DNA from: a virus
Strand: one strand, 5' to 3'
IMG/VR virus record: IMGVR_UViG_3300048914_000039
Span: 1-46,973 of that record
DNA: 46,973 nucleotides
Shown in pieces: positions 25,579 to 33,901 of this stretch. Below the pieces are notes generated by a model, which worked only from the letters and a program-made list of their open reading frames with translations, made no database searches and was not told the origin of the DNA. Position 1 is the first letter of the stretch, and each line of letters starts with the position of its first letter. A program made the translations under genes and the position numbers.

Positions 25579-27264
25579 TTAATCTACTTTGATCGCATCA
25601 GGGGTTGGAAGCAGCGGTAACCCAACATATACATCTGCGCCCGTTGCGTTGGTCGGATATGAGAAATTGTCATAAATCAGATTACTCACATCTGGTGCGT
25701 AACTGTTACGAGTACCAGCTTTCCCTCCGCAATGTTTGACATAGAACGTACCTGTAGCCGGATTACCTCCCGCATCTGTCACCGTAAGAACGATAGAATT
25801 TGGTTGTTGAATAGCCACACTTTGTACGATAAGGTCTGTACCAGAAAAATCAGCTGATGTGTTAGCGAACCATCCCGTGATTGGAGACCCTGAGTTTTTA
25901 GCAGCAAGGGCAGTTCCCCCATCGTGGGATACCGTCAACGTGACAGTTCCTCCGCTTCTTACAACACTTCCAGATAATTTCGGACCACGGGCACCATAAG
26001 GTACACCAGTAGGGTTCAACACATTCATACACGCTTGAGCCATACGGTATAGGCCAATGCGCTGCACCTCGTCTACAAAGTGCAAGCCGGGGTTTCCGCT
26101 AGCGTCGTTTGGAGGGGCCATGTCAATACAATTCCACCCAACTCGAATGTCAGCACCCATCGCAACAAGGTCTGGATCAGCAATCAGATCCAAAACAGCC
26201 CCGCGCAGTATTTCCATATGTGCTGGACTCCCAACACCCATGATTGCATACAGGAACGTCAGCTTACTTGCAGGGCGTCCGAATTTCGCCACTTGCGCGA
26301 TATGTGCAAGAGTAAACCGTTTAAGTTCAGCAGTGCGTTGCGCGCGTGTTGTGGTGAACCAATCAAGTGTCTCGCCCTGATGCCAGAGGACGATACGGTA
26401 ATCTCCATTAGCGAGAATTGGCCCAGTAGGAGTCGAAAAACCAATAGCACCACTGGTGACACCACTCTGTGCCAACATCGCGATATTATTGTTGTTGTCG
26501 ATAAACTGGCCCATTGCCGTGCCGTTCCTCGCCCATGGATTGATCGCTGCACCGGCCTTGCGGCCAAATTTCTGTGTCAACGTGTTGCCAACAAATCGCA
26601 GCAATGCGAGCGTACCTTGTTCATAGGCATACCAGCTTCCTAAGGAATAGGCGTTGGTACCACCCGCCACGAAACCCTGCATCGTAAAAAGGCCACCAGT
26701 TTTATTGGCGAGGAAATATGTGGTCTCATTCTGTGCGGTTCCCGGCACATTCGGCGGGGTATATGTCCCACTGCTTCCACCATTAAGAAGGCCAACCATA
26801 TTAGACTGGCCCCATGGAAGGATCATAGGGCCGACCATGAAGTCGGCGGTGTCTACACTCTTAATAGCGTCATTAGTACCTACACGGACTTGACGTTTGT
26901 AAGTTCCAACAGGAACGTTGCGAAGGAAACCTAAACCGGTACTTCCGTTGACGGTCACAGACTGGGTAATATCAGTCCAGTCGAAACCACTCACAACTGT
27001 GCCGGTAGAATCAACCAAACGAGCTTGTACCGAAGTCGGTTGACCACCAGCGAACGTAAAGATAACTGGTACATCTGCTGCCGTATCGTTGCTCGCGGCT
27101 GTCGGTTGGATTACGAAGGTGCCAGTGTATTGACCTGTCTGTGCCACCTGAAACGGTGTCATCGTAATAGCAGTAGTGGGCATTGCTACTGCACTCACTT
27201 GAAGCGGCTTACCACCTAACAACAGAAGCTTGCCGCTTGCGCCCAAAATAAATTGGGTAGCCAT
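25579..27264 (-). CDS. Virion-associated SGNH/GDSL esterase (SASA-like, CE6-type)
   Basis: 561 residues. The central domain has the SGNH hallmarks: block I GQSNMVG (Ser154), WHQGETL around residue 295 and the late His395 in GLHFVDEVQRIGLYRMAQA, a layout close to sialic-acid 9-O-acetylesterases. An Ig-like N-terminal domain (~30-145) and a C-terminal beta domain (~430-550) flank it. Such enzymes in phages strip acetyl groups from surface polysaccharide during adsorption. Its start overlaps the stop of the Ig-repeat gene (TAATG). Substrate unknown. Confidence 0.82.
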   Translation of the reverse strand: MATQFILGASGKLLLLGGKPLQVSAVAMPTTAITMTPFQVAQTGQYTGTFVIQPTAASNDTAADVPVIFTFAGGQPTSVQARLVDSTGTVVSGFDWTDITQSVTVNGSTGLGFLRNVPVGTYKRQVRVGTNDAIKSVDTADFMVGPMILPWGQSNMVGLLNGGSSGTYTPPNVPGTAQNETTYFLANKTGGLFTMQGFVAGGTNAYSLGSWYAYEQGTLALLRFVGNTLTQKFGRKAGAAINPWARNGTAMGQFIDNNNNIAMLAQSGVTSGAIGFSTPTGPILANGDYRIVLWHQGETLDWFTTTRAQRTAELKRFTLAHIAQVAKFGRPASKLTFLYAIMGVGSPAHMEILRGAVLDLIADPDLVAMGADIRVGWNCIDMAPPNDASGNPGLHFVDEVQRIGLYRMAQACMNVLNPTGVPYGARGPKLSGSVVRSGGTVTLTVSHDGGTALAAKNSGSPITGWFANTSADFSGTDLIVQSVAIQQPNSIVLTVTDAGGNPATGTFYVKHCGGKAGTRNSYAPDVSNLIYDNFSYPTNATGADVYVGLPLLPTPDAIKVD

Positions 27265-29690
27265 TACGAGATAACCCAGACAACTGGCGTTCCGGTATTG
27301 TCATCAAACGCTTTAGATGATCCATCCGAGAACATAATCCACAGGATGTAGTTGCCCGCCGTACCGTAAGCGTTGAACGAGTTGGCAGGCCAGAACGTAC
27401 CAAAATACTGACTAGACGCATCACCCCAGCTACCGTAGCGTCCAGCGCCTTGGATAGTCGTAGCATTTCCGTTCGCGTTGTTGCCGTTACCAGAGTTAGC
27501 CAGAACTGCCAAATCCCCAAATGCGGATGGGCAGGCATTTCCTTGTTTACCCCACACAAATCTGACATCGGAAGCATTCGCTACAGCACCTGCACTAGCC
27601 GATACCGTACTAGTACGGATATTAATTCGTGGTGTAACAGAGCCACAATAGCTGTTAGGCGGTGTGCCTCCAAAGGTGCCAGCTGCGAACGACCCTGTGC
27701 CGCTGTTCGTTGAAGTCAGCAAATACTGACTTGCCATTGTTGTTCCCGCGTTCGGAGTTGTTGTGTAAATATTCTTCGTAAGAGATGCTGTATTGTTCGC
27801 GGCATCAACAAACACAAAGTACACGTAATATGTAGAAACAGGATTCAAACCACTAAATGTGAATGCTTGCCCGCCTGCTGCATTATTCGCCACCGAAGTA
27901 CCATTCGTCTTAACAGTCGTGACCGTTTCGCTGTAACTCGTACTCACCAACCGGTATAATGTACCGCCAGCTTTGTTAGTTGTAGCAGTTGCCGTGATAG
28001 AACTACTTGTCGCAGAGAACGCGGAAGTAGTCAAAGTTGGTGCAGGGTCACTTGCAGGAGTTGCGAAGGACGCACTATCTACAACATTAGAGTTTTGTGA
28101 CAAGCTATCCGCATGCACGAAGTGCGCGTAGTATGTGGTTGACGCCGTCAAACCTGTTCCATAAACGTATTGTACACCGCTAGTTGTGACAGATTTCGTC
28201 AAATTAGCTGCTTTAATAGTTGAAGACGTTTCAGTTGCATTAGTTGAGAACAAATAGTACAACGTACCAGTGCCAGAAGTCGTAGTGACCGAGCCAACCG
28301 CTGTAGTATTGCCACTATTCACACCTGTTGGCGAGGAAAGTACAGGTGCTGCCGGTACAGCATTAACAACATAGGCTGTTGACGTGCCGGAAACTAACGA
28401 TGTGTGGTCACGTACAGAGATTGTACGGCTAGTGCTTGCAGAGCTTGGAGTAATGTTGAAAGACCATGTGCCATTCGCATTAATAGTCGGACTAGCTGCC
28501 GCTGTCCATGCTCCGGGAGTACCACCATTGTCTGTGGTTTGGTAGTCTAGTGCTGTAGGTTGTGTGACAGTCCACGTACCAGACAGTGTGTACTGAGTAC
28601 CAACAGTTTGCGTTCCGGGATTGTTGACAGTGATAGTTTGCGTGCCGGGTGCCGTAACTGAGAACGATCCAGATGTAGCGGTAACTGTTTGGTTGTTACG
28701 ATCCCGCACAGTAATGGTTCGACTTCCAACAGCAGTGCCCGGAGTGATGGTAAAAGAATACGAACCTTGGCTAATAGTAGGGGAAGTTACTTGAGTCCAC
28801 ACACCTGCTGTATCATCACTAAAGCGATAATCCAGCGCTGTAGGAGTGCCGTTTGTGTAGCCACCTAATACAGTAAACGATTGACCCACAGTTTGCGCAG
28901 ACGGTGTATTAACAGTAATAGCGTACGCAGCATTTACAACAAACGATGCAGACGTTCCAGACACAAGCGTGGAGTGGTCCCGCACCATAACGGTTTGCGA
29001 TGCGTTTGCACTAGGAACGGTTACACCAGTGATGGCAAAGCTACCCGCGCTAATGGTGGGAGCCACAGCAGCATTCCAAGAACTACCGCCGTTGATCGAC
29101 CAATCAAGGGCTGTCGGCGTTCCGTTGGCATAAGTTCCAGTAACCGAGAAGGACGTACCAGCCGTTTGCGTACTCGGAGTTGCTACAGTAACAGTCTGTG
29201 CCGGAGCGCCTGCAAATAGTGTTTTCAAAGCCGCTACTGTGATGCTGTAATTCAAGCCAGTGCTCGGGTCTTGAATTAACATGACACAAGAGTCAGACGG
29301 CGTTCCGCTAAATGCAGTAAGGCCACTAACAGCAACCCCATCAGTGCTGATCACAACTTTGCGAAGGAAATCTCCCGGAACAGTGTTATATGCTGTTGGC
29401 AGTGCACCAGAAAATGTAACAGCGCTAGTTCCGTTAGAACCAGAGATGATTTGGGTAATGGTGATTTGTGTGGTAGAGGTAATGGTGCAATATGCATCCA
29501 TCCAGTTTGTACCATCATCAAAAGCAAAAGGTACGTTGGTGTCACCTACAACAATTGCGCCATCCGTAATTGATTGTGCAAGCGTGCGGCAATTTGTAGC
29601 TGCTGCACCCATAGTAACCACAACACCAACAGAGAGTGTCGTAGAACTCAAGTTGCTTACTGTTTGTTTAAGTCGGCTTGCAAATTTCAT
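27264..29690 (-). CDS. Ig-like / fibronectin-like repeat virion protein
   Basis: 808 residues. Three tandem ~90-residue Ig-like repeats at about 165-255, 257-345 and 351-445 each open with TV-NTPS-QTVG-type motifs and contain TPTALD and S-T-I-VRD segments. Two fibronectin-III-like units follow (about 450-540 and 545-640, with STTYYAHFVHAD and VSTYYVYFVFVD). A C-terminal globular domain has two cysteines (NSYCG...GNACPS). Such repeats on virions usually bind surface glycans. It is co-translated with the esterase, suggesting one adsorption organelle. Confidence 0.82.
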   Translation of the reverse strand: MKFASRLKQTVSNLSSTTLSVGVVVTMGAAATNCRTLAQSITDGAIVVGDTNVPFAFDDGTNWMDAYCTITSTTQITITQIISGSNGTSAVTFSGALPTAYNTVPGDFLRKVVISTDGVAVSGLTAFSGTPSDSCVMLIQDPSTGLNYSITVAALKTLFAGAPAQTVTVATPSTQTAGTSFSVTGTYANGTPTALDWSINGGSSWNAAVAPTISAGSFAITGVTVPSANASQTVMVRDHSTLVSGTSASFVVNAAYAITVNTPSAQTVGQSFTVLGGYTNGTPTALDYRFSDDTAGVWTQVTSPTISQGSYSFTITPGTAVGSRTITVRDRNNQTVTATSGSFSVTAPGTQTITVNNPGTQTVGTQYTLSGTWTVTQPTALDYQTTDNGGTPGAWTAAASPTINANGTWSFNITPSSASTSRTISVRDHTSLVSGTSTAYVVNAVPAAPVLSSPTGVNSGNTTAVGSVTTTSGTGTLYYLFSTNATETSSTIKAANLTKSVTTSGVQYVYGTGLTASTTYYAHFVHADSLSQNSNVVDSASFATPASDPAPTLTTSAFSATSSSITATATTNKAGGTLYRLVSTSYSETVTTVKTNGTSVANNAAGGQAFTFSGLNPVSTYYVYFVFVDAANNTASLTKNIYTTTPNAGTTMASQYLLTSTNSGTGSFAAGTFGGTPPNSYCGSVTPRINIRTSTVSASAGAVANASDVRFVWGKQGNACPSAFGDLAVLANSGNGNNANGNATTIQGAGRYGSWGDASSQYFGTFWPANSFNAYGTAGNYILWIMFSDGSSKAFDDNTGTPVVWVIS

Positions 29691-29700
29691 GCATCACCTC

Positions 29701-30144
29701 TTAGTTATCAATTTGAATGGACAGTGCAGCAGCAGAGAAAGAAGGGGCGGCGTCACCGCTATTAACAGTCTTAGGCGTTGCCAACGCACCGTACCAAAGT
29801 TCGTTACCGCCAGTCAGGGCGTCAAAAATACCCATACCTTGCACAGTACCCCAGTTAGCCGTAGGAGCAGCAAAAGTAATAGCGCCGTTATTAGACGTAG
29901 TACCACTAGTGCCACTGGAAGCAACTGTAGTTCCTGCACCCTGAGTGCCAGCCCAATTTGTCAGCGATGATGTGACTGGAACACGGGCATATGAGCCACC
30001 ACTTACTTCAACACGAGCGCTACCTGCGTCGTTATCAGCAGTCGTAAAAAGGGCAATGTACAGCGTTGCCGGGGGCGTGAACGTTTGACCTCGAAACACG
30101 AAGTCGATAATCTTGTTTTCCAAATAGTCCGACATAGCCGACAT
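29701..30144 (-). CDS. Small virion protein, often labelled tail fibre-like
   Basis: 147 residues starting MSAMSDYLENKIIDFVFRGQ, then PATLYIALFTTADND, a Gly/Ser/Thr-rich middle and a closing beta segment (AAALSIQIDN). This sequence type is widespread in siphophages and is labelled tail fibre or virion protein, without a proved function. Ribosome site AAAGGAAAATGAT. It leads the group with the Ig-repeat and esterase genes. Confidence 0.65.
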   Translation of the reverse strand: MSAMSDYLENKIIDFVFRGQTFTPPATLYIALFTTADNDAGSARVEVSGGSYARVPVTSSLTNWAGTQGAGTTVASSGTSGTTSNNGAITFAAPTANWGTVQGMGIFDALTGGNELWYGALATPKTVNSGDAAPSFSAAALSIQIDN

Positions 30145-30168
30145 ATCATTTTCCTTTAGTTTATTGTG

Positions 30169-30564
30169 TTATTCACGGATGTACAGTTCGTACAAAACGC
30201 AAGAATCTTGTGACAAAGCAGGGTTAAGCTGTTTTACAGTTATGATTTTGTAAGTTTTGCTCCCGATCTTGAGCATATCGCTGTTAGCGTTTAAATGAGG
30301 CAACGCTAGTCCCACTTCAGTTTTCTGCGGAGGCTGGACATAAACTTGCTTGTCGCCAGTTTTGATAAGAGTATCTTTCTCAGTACCTTCCCCTTCCGTC
30401 TTACGTACATAGTCAAATACCATAATGTTCACAAGGTAATCCTGATATGTAACCGTATTTTCTGAGGTAGAGGGGTCGTACACTTCGGAGATAGCTGCAC
30501 TGATATAGGCTGTCGTTCCAAACTTGGACATCATGGATGCCACGGTGCGGTCAAACGCATTCAT
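30169..30564 (-). CDS. Head-tail connector / stopper protein
   Basis: 131 residues. N-terminal helix (MNAFDRTVASMMSKFGTTAY), central strands with the KTGDKQVYVQPP turn and a C-terminal strand pair (GSKTYKIITVKQLNPA) match the head completion stopper type by size and order. The start overlaps the preceding adaptor stop (TAATG). Confidence 0.7.
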   Translation of the reverse strand: MNAFDRTVASMMSKFGTTAYISAAISEVYDPSTSENTVTYQDYLVNIMVFDYVRKTEGEGTEKDTLIKTGDKQVYVQPPQKTEVGLALPHLNANSDMLKIGSKTYKIITVKQLNPALSQDSCVLYELYIRE

Positions 30565-31025
30565 TATTGAGGCTCCACGCCACCGTTCGCAACAGGGCCG
30601 CTATATGGATCGAAAGGGCCAACCGCAATCTGATGAAGGCGCTCATCAGACGTAGGGCGATTTTGCGCGTTAGTGAAATCCTCTTTAAATTGCAGAATAG
30701 GATGCAATTCGTCTGCACCTGCAACATAAGGAAGAGGGCACACTCCATTGAAAGCTGGGTCTTTGATAACAAGCTTAAGGAATTGCAAGTACTGATTGAA
30801 TGCTTGGTGTCCGTACACTTCAACGATACCCATCTTTTGCTGAGTGTCGAAAGCAAGCCCTGCAAGAATATATTGCCCACACAAGATTGTAGCTGCGCGA
30901 AGATTCCCGTTAGTGTCTGACAGGGCACTTTCGTAGACTTCATCAGGAAGCCGTGGAATATCTAAATAATCACCAAGACGGTAGCGCAGCTTACCGACAT
31001 TGGAGTTAAGATCAATAAGGGGCAT
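30564..31025 (-). CDS. Head-tail adaptor protein
   Basis: 153 residues, helical (NVGKLRYRLGDYLDIPRLPD and ALSDTNGNLRAATILCGQYI), a typical adaptor that binds under the portal. I start at ATG 31025 with AGGAGAG before it; the longer frame to 31070 runs into the terminator. First gene after the capsid terminator. Confidence 0.75.
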   Translation of the reverse strand: MPLIDLNSNVGKLRYRLGDYLDIPRLPDEVYESALSDTNGNLRAATILCGQYILAGLAFDTQQKMGIVEVYGHQAFNQYLQFLKLVIKDPAFNGVCPLPYVAGADELHPILQFKEDFTNAQNRPTSDERLHQIAVGPFDPYSGPVANGGVEPQ

Positions 31026-31048
31026 CTTCTCTCCTAGTAGAATTGACA

Positions 31049-31072
31049 AAATGCCCTCCGAAGAAGGCATTT
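31049..31072 (-). terminator. Partial terminator after the major capsid gene
   Basis: Ten-bp stem AAATGCCTTC / GAGGGCATTT with one wobble pair and a UUCG tetraloop, then TTTTGTC. Placed 14 bp after the capsid stop and before the adaptor, it probably lowers expression of the downstream connector genes relative to the capsid. Confidence 0.8.
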
Positions 31073-31086
31073 CAGCTATACCACTA

Positions 31087-32139
31087 TTAGTTGGAGCTAG
31101 ACACAGACCACAGCGAAGCAGGGCGAGTGCAGAACATCAGCGGAGCCGCTTCCAGTTCAAACTCAACATACTCGTCACGCTGGTCAACATACGAGCGGAC
31201 AAACAGTTCTTGTCCCGGCTGGTTAGCTTCCGACAGTTTAGCCGAAGGGCCATTGTAACCACGGAACAGGTCTTTCACGCCGTCTGCATAAGCGATACCA
31301 GTCGAATCTGCGAAAGCAACTTCCGTCGTACCATTCGGCAGATTGAAAGTTGCATCGTACGACACGAACGTAATGCCACGGTGCGTGAAGTGATCCATGA
31401 TGCCCCACTTCATGTACTCTGTAGTGTCGTCGCGCAGAGCTTGGTTGCCAGCACCATTAGCCATATAGAACTGATAAGCAGCTTTCATGTTCGGGTGCGA
31501 AATCAGTTTGTCAAAAAACACCGGGTCAACCAGAACCTTAACACCGCCAATTGCGCCACCATTCATAACACTCTTGGCAATACCAGACTTCAGCAGACGA
31601 ATCTTCTGGTCAACGTTAGTCGTCGAAGTGCCAAGAACAAAGTCAACCGAGCTTTGGGTGATATTGAATTGTGCAAACATGTCAGCCATCACAACGCCGT
31701 CAGGCGACTTCGTAACACCTTTCAGAGCTTGCAGACGCATGTATTCCGTGGTTTGGTCCCAAGCAAGACGCATATCAGCCATTTTTTCAGCGGTAGCGTT
31801 GCCGTACGTTTCGTTGTCGGTCGAACCCGGTTTACGCCAACCTTGGATATCTTCGTTCGTGATTCGGTCAGCATGCTTGAAGTAAGCCAGCGGAATCGAG
31901 AACGTATCCGCTTTACGCTCGTGACCTTGCGTAGAAGCATGAGCACCACGATTCACTTGAGGCAGCAGGGTAACGGTTTGATAGTCCTTGTCAAAGATGA
32001 TCGCCGTTTGATTGGTCGATTTCGTGTTGAACAGGTTTTGGCTGTTGATGTAGCCGTATTGCAGTGGGGTTTGGGTAATGCCGTCAACGAAATCGGCATT
32101 TTTAAAACTATTGAAATAGTCGCGAATAGTCATGCTCAT
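31087..32139 (-). CDS. Major capsid protein (lambda gpE-like)
   Basis: 350 residues. It shows the pattern of the phage major capsid protein E family (HK97 fold): LLPQVNRGAHASTQGHERKA, FKHADRITNEDIQGW, an elongated helix (AEKMADMRLAWDQTTEYMRL), and IGGVKVLVDPVFFDKLIS. Strong ribosome site AAAGGAACC. The decoration and scaffold genes precede it, the order of lambda. Confidence 0.93.
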   Translation of the reverse strand: MSMTIRDYFNSFKNADFVDGITQTPLQYGYINSQNLFNTKSTNQTAIIFDKDYQTVTLLPQVNRGAHASTQGHERKADTFSIPLAYFKHADRITNEDIQGWRKPGSTDNETYGNATAEKMADMRLAWDQTTEYMRLQALKGVTKSPDGVVMADMFAQFNITQSSVDFVLGTSTTNVDQKIRLLKSGIAKSVMNGGAIGGVKVLVDPVFFDKLISHPNMKAAYQFYMANGAGNQALRDDTTEYMKWGIMDHFTHRGITFVSYDATFNLPNGTTEVAFADSTGIAYADGVKDLFRGYNGPSAKLSEANQPGQELFVRSYVDQRDEYVEFELEAAPLMFCTRPASLWSVSSSN

Positions 32140-32158
32140 TGCAAGGTTCCTTTAATTA

Positions 32159-32554
32159 TTAAACTTGAGTGCGGATGTGGATGTTCTTAGCGCGCAGAGC
32201 ATTTTGAACGATGGTTTGATTACCCGACGTGACGGTATCTTTGTACAGCAGACCTTTATCGGTGACACCGGCATGACCTTTGTACAGAACCACCAGTTGA
32301 TAATCACCAGCAGCCAGCGAAGGAACGTCCAGAGTCGATTCGATCAGAACAGCGACATCAGCATTCAGCGTTGCAACGTCAGCATTTGCAACCCATTTAT
32401 ATTTGCTCGTACCATCAAATTGCAGAACAGCGCCAACATCCATACCAGCAGCCACAGTGACCGTGACAACTTTGCGGCAGACACCATGTTCCGGCATTTC
32501 TTCAAATGCCAGTACGCCCGACAGCCTATTACTACGCGAAGCAAGCTTTGCCAT
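32159..32554 (-). CDS. Head decoration protein (lambda gpD-like)
   Basis: 131 residues. The N-terminal segment (MAKLASRSNRLSGVLAFEEM), VVTVTVAAGMDVGAVLQFDG and the AVLIESTLDVPSLAAGDYQL section match head decoration (HDPD) proteins that trimerise on expanded capsids. It lies immediately before the capsid gene in transcription order. Ribosome site AGGAAATAAAT. Confidence 0.85.
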   Translation of the reverse strand: MAKLASRSNRLSGVLAFEEMPEHGVCRKVVTVTVAAGMDVGAVLQFDGTSKYKWVANADVATLNADVAVLIESTLDVPSLAAGDYQLVVLYKGHAGVTDKGLLYKDTVTSGNQTIVQNALRAKNIHIRTQV

Positions 32555-32556
32555 AA

Positions 32557-33054
32557 TTATTTATTTCCTTTGATAAATTGTTTGAAATGAGTAACTTTAG
32601 GCTCCTCTTTAGCGTCTGCCTTAGTCTCAACGCCGACTTCATTAAACATCTCGCTTTTTGCCTCGGCAGCAGCATTAGTAGCGAAAATTTGCAGGAACGA
32701 TTTGACTTTTGCGTCGTCCATACCTTCAGTTGCAGCCATAAAAGCAGTAGCCTTTTCAGTGCCCATTTGAGCTTCAACTTCTTTACGGCGGGCTTCCAGT
32801 TTTGCAGCAATTGCTGCTGCTTCCACTGCTGCTTTTTCTTCTGCGACAGCAGCCAGAGCAGCTTGAGCCTTTTCCAGATCAGCCTTAGTTGCAGCCAGAG
32901 TTTCCGAAACCTGAGCAAAACTTGCTTTAATTTCAGAGAGTTCTGCCGCCAGTGCAGTCACTTCGACATTAGCCTCAGCAACCGGAACAGTTTCGGTAGT
33001 CATATTGACTTCTTCCTCTTCTTGGTTAAAAAACTTTTTAAGATGATTCAGCAT
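32557..33054 (-). CDS. Scaffold-like coiled-coil protein
   Basis: 165 residues, highly charged, Ala/Glu/Lys-rich coiled coil (SETLAATKADLEKAQAALAA, AAVEAAAIAAKLEARRKEVE) with a basic end (VTHFKQFIKGNK) that could bind the capsid. Start ATG 33054 overlaps the protease stop (TGATG). A downstream ATG near 33003 also has a ribosome-site-like GAGGAAGAAG. In lambda the scaffold is nested in the protease; here the two are separate but coupled. Confidence 0.82.
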   Translation of the reverse strand: MLNHLKKFFNQEEEEVNMTTETVPVAEANVEVTALAAELSEIKASFAQVSETLAATKADLEKAQAALAAVAEEKAAVEAAAIAAKLEARRKEVEAQMGTEKATAFMAATEGMDDAKVKSFLQIFATNAAAEAKSEMFNEVGVETKADAKEEPKVTHFKQFIKGNK

Positions 33055-33893
33055 CACGCTTTTCCTTTATGCTTGTCGGCTACATACGCCGAGAATTGTT
33101 TATGATCCATAACCTGATTAACAAGACCCAGCTTTAGTGCCTCATCTGCATGAAACATCTTAGCGTCCCACGAAAGAATATCGGCCACAGGAATGCCGGT
33201 ATAAGAACTGACATGCTCTGCAAAAACTGTTCCCAATCTAGTAACTTCATCCTGCATTTCAGTCAGAAACTCTTTAGAGAAACTTCCATCTTCAGCAAAA
33301 GGTGTTTTACCGGGAGTGCTTGCAATATAGATAGGCTTCAACCCAGCCATTTCGTACGCTTTGGATTTGTCCATGAGTGCTACAACACAACCTACAGAGC
33401 CTGTCTCTGCGTCAGGGTGAATGATTACTTCGTCAGCAGCAACATTGAGGGCCAGCGATGCAGATGCAGACATCGTGTCGATATATGCAAACCACTGAAC
33501 ACCAGCTTCATCGCACATAGCCCGCAGATCGTTGGCCGTACTGAAGACATGCGATGCTTGACCACCGGGGCTGGAATGCACTGTGATAAGCGTAGTAACG
33601 CCGTCATCAATCAGCATCTGAGCTTGCTCAAGAATTCCTTGATACGAGCAACCTTGGACATCCCCACAAGCACCAACAACAGGTTTGTAAGAGAGAGCGC
33701 CATCAATGGCAATCTCTCCGATTTTATTCATCTGTTTGGCCTTGACAGGCTCTTTAGAACCTTCTACAATTTTAGAAAATTCAACAGAGTTGCGATGGGT
33801 GAGGTATTCAAGAATAGACTGAGCGGCTTCGGCTCGGATGAGGTGTGGAGTGTTATAAAGGCTCTCCGTGAACCTGAAAAGACTATGTGCCAT
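33054..33893 (-). CDS. Head maturation protease (S49 / SppA-like, gpC-type)
   Basis: 279 residues. The S49 fold is clear: TTLITVHSSPGGQASHVFST, the Ser nucleophile in IDTMSASASLALNVAADEV, and the Lys in ALMDKSKAYEMAGLKPIYIA, giving a Ser-Lys dyad. It cleaves scaffold and portal-bound proteins during head assembly in lambda-type phages. The stop overlaps the scaffold start. Strong AAGGAG ribosome site. Confidence 0.9.
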   Translation of the reverse strand: MAHSLFRFTESLYNTPHLIRAEAAQSILEYLTHRNSVEFSKIVEGSKEPVKAKQMNKIGEIAIDGALSYKPVVGACGDVQGCSYQGILEQAQMLIDDGVTTLITVHSSPGGQASHVFSTANDLRAMCDEAGVQWFAYIDTMSASASLALNVAADEVIIHPDAETGSVGCVVALMDKSKAYEMAGLKPIYIASTPGKTPFAEDGSFSKEFLTEMQDEVTRLGTVFAEHVSSYTGIPVADILSWDAKMFHADEALKLGLVNQVMDHKQFSAYVADKHKGKA

Positions 33894-33901
33894 GTAACTC
33901 C

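Noticed and set aside
31000-32190. 396-codon rightward frame across the capsid gene
   Set aside because: Runs through the capsid terminator and has no functional pattern; shadow of the capsid gene.
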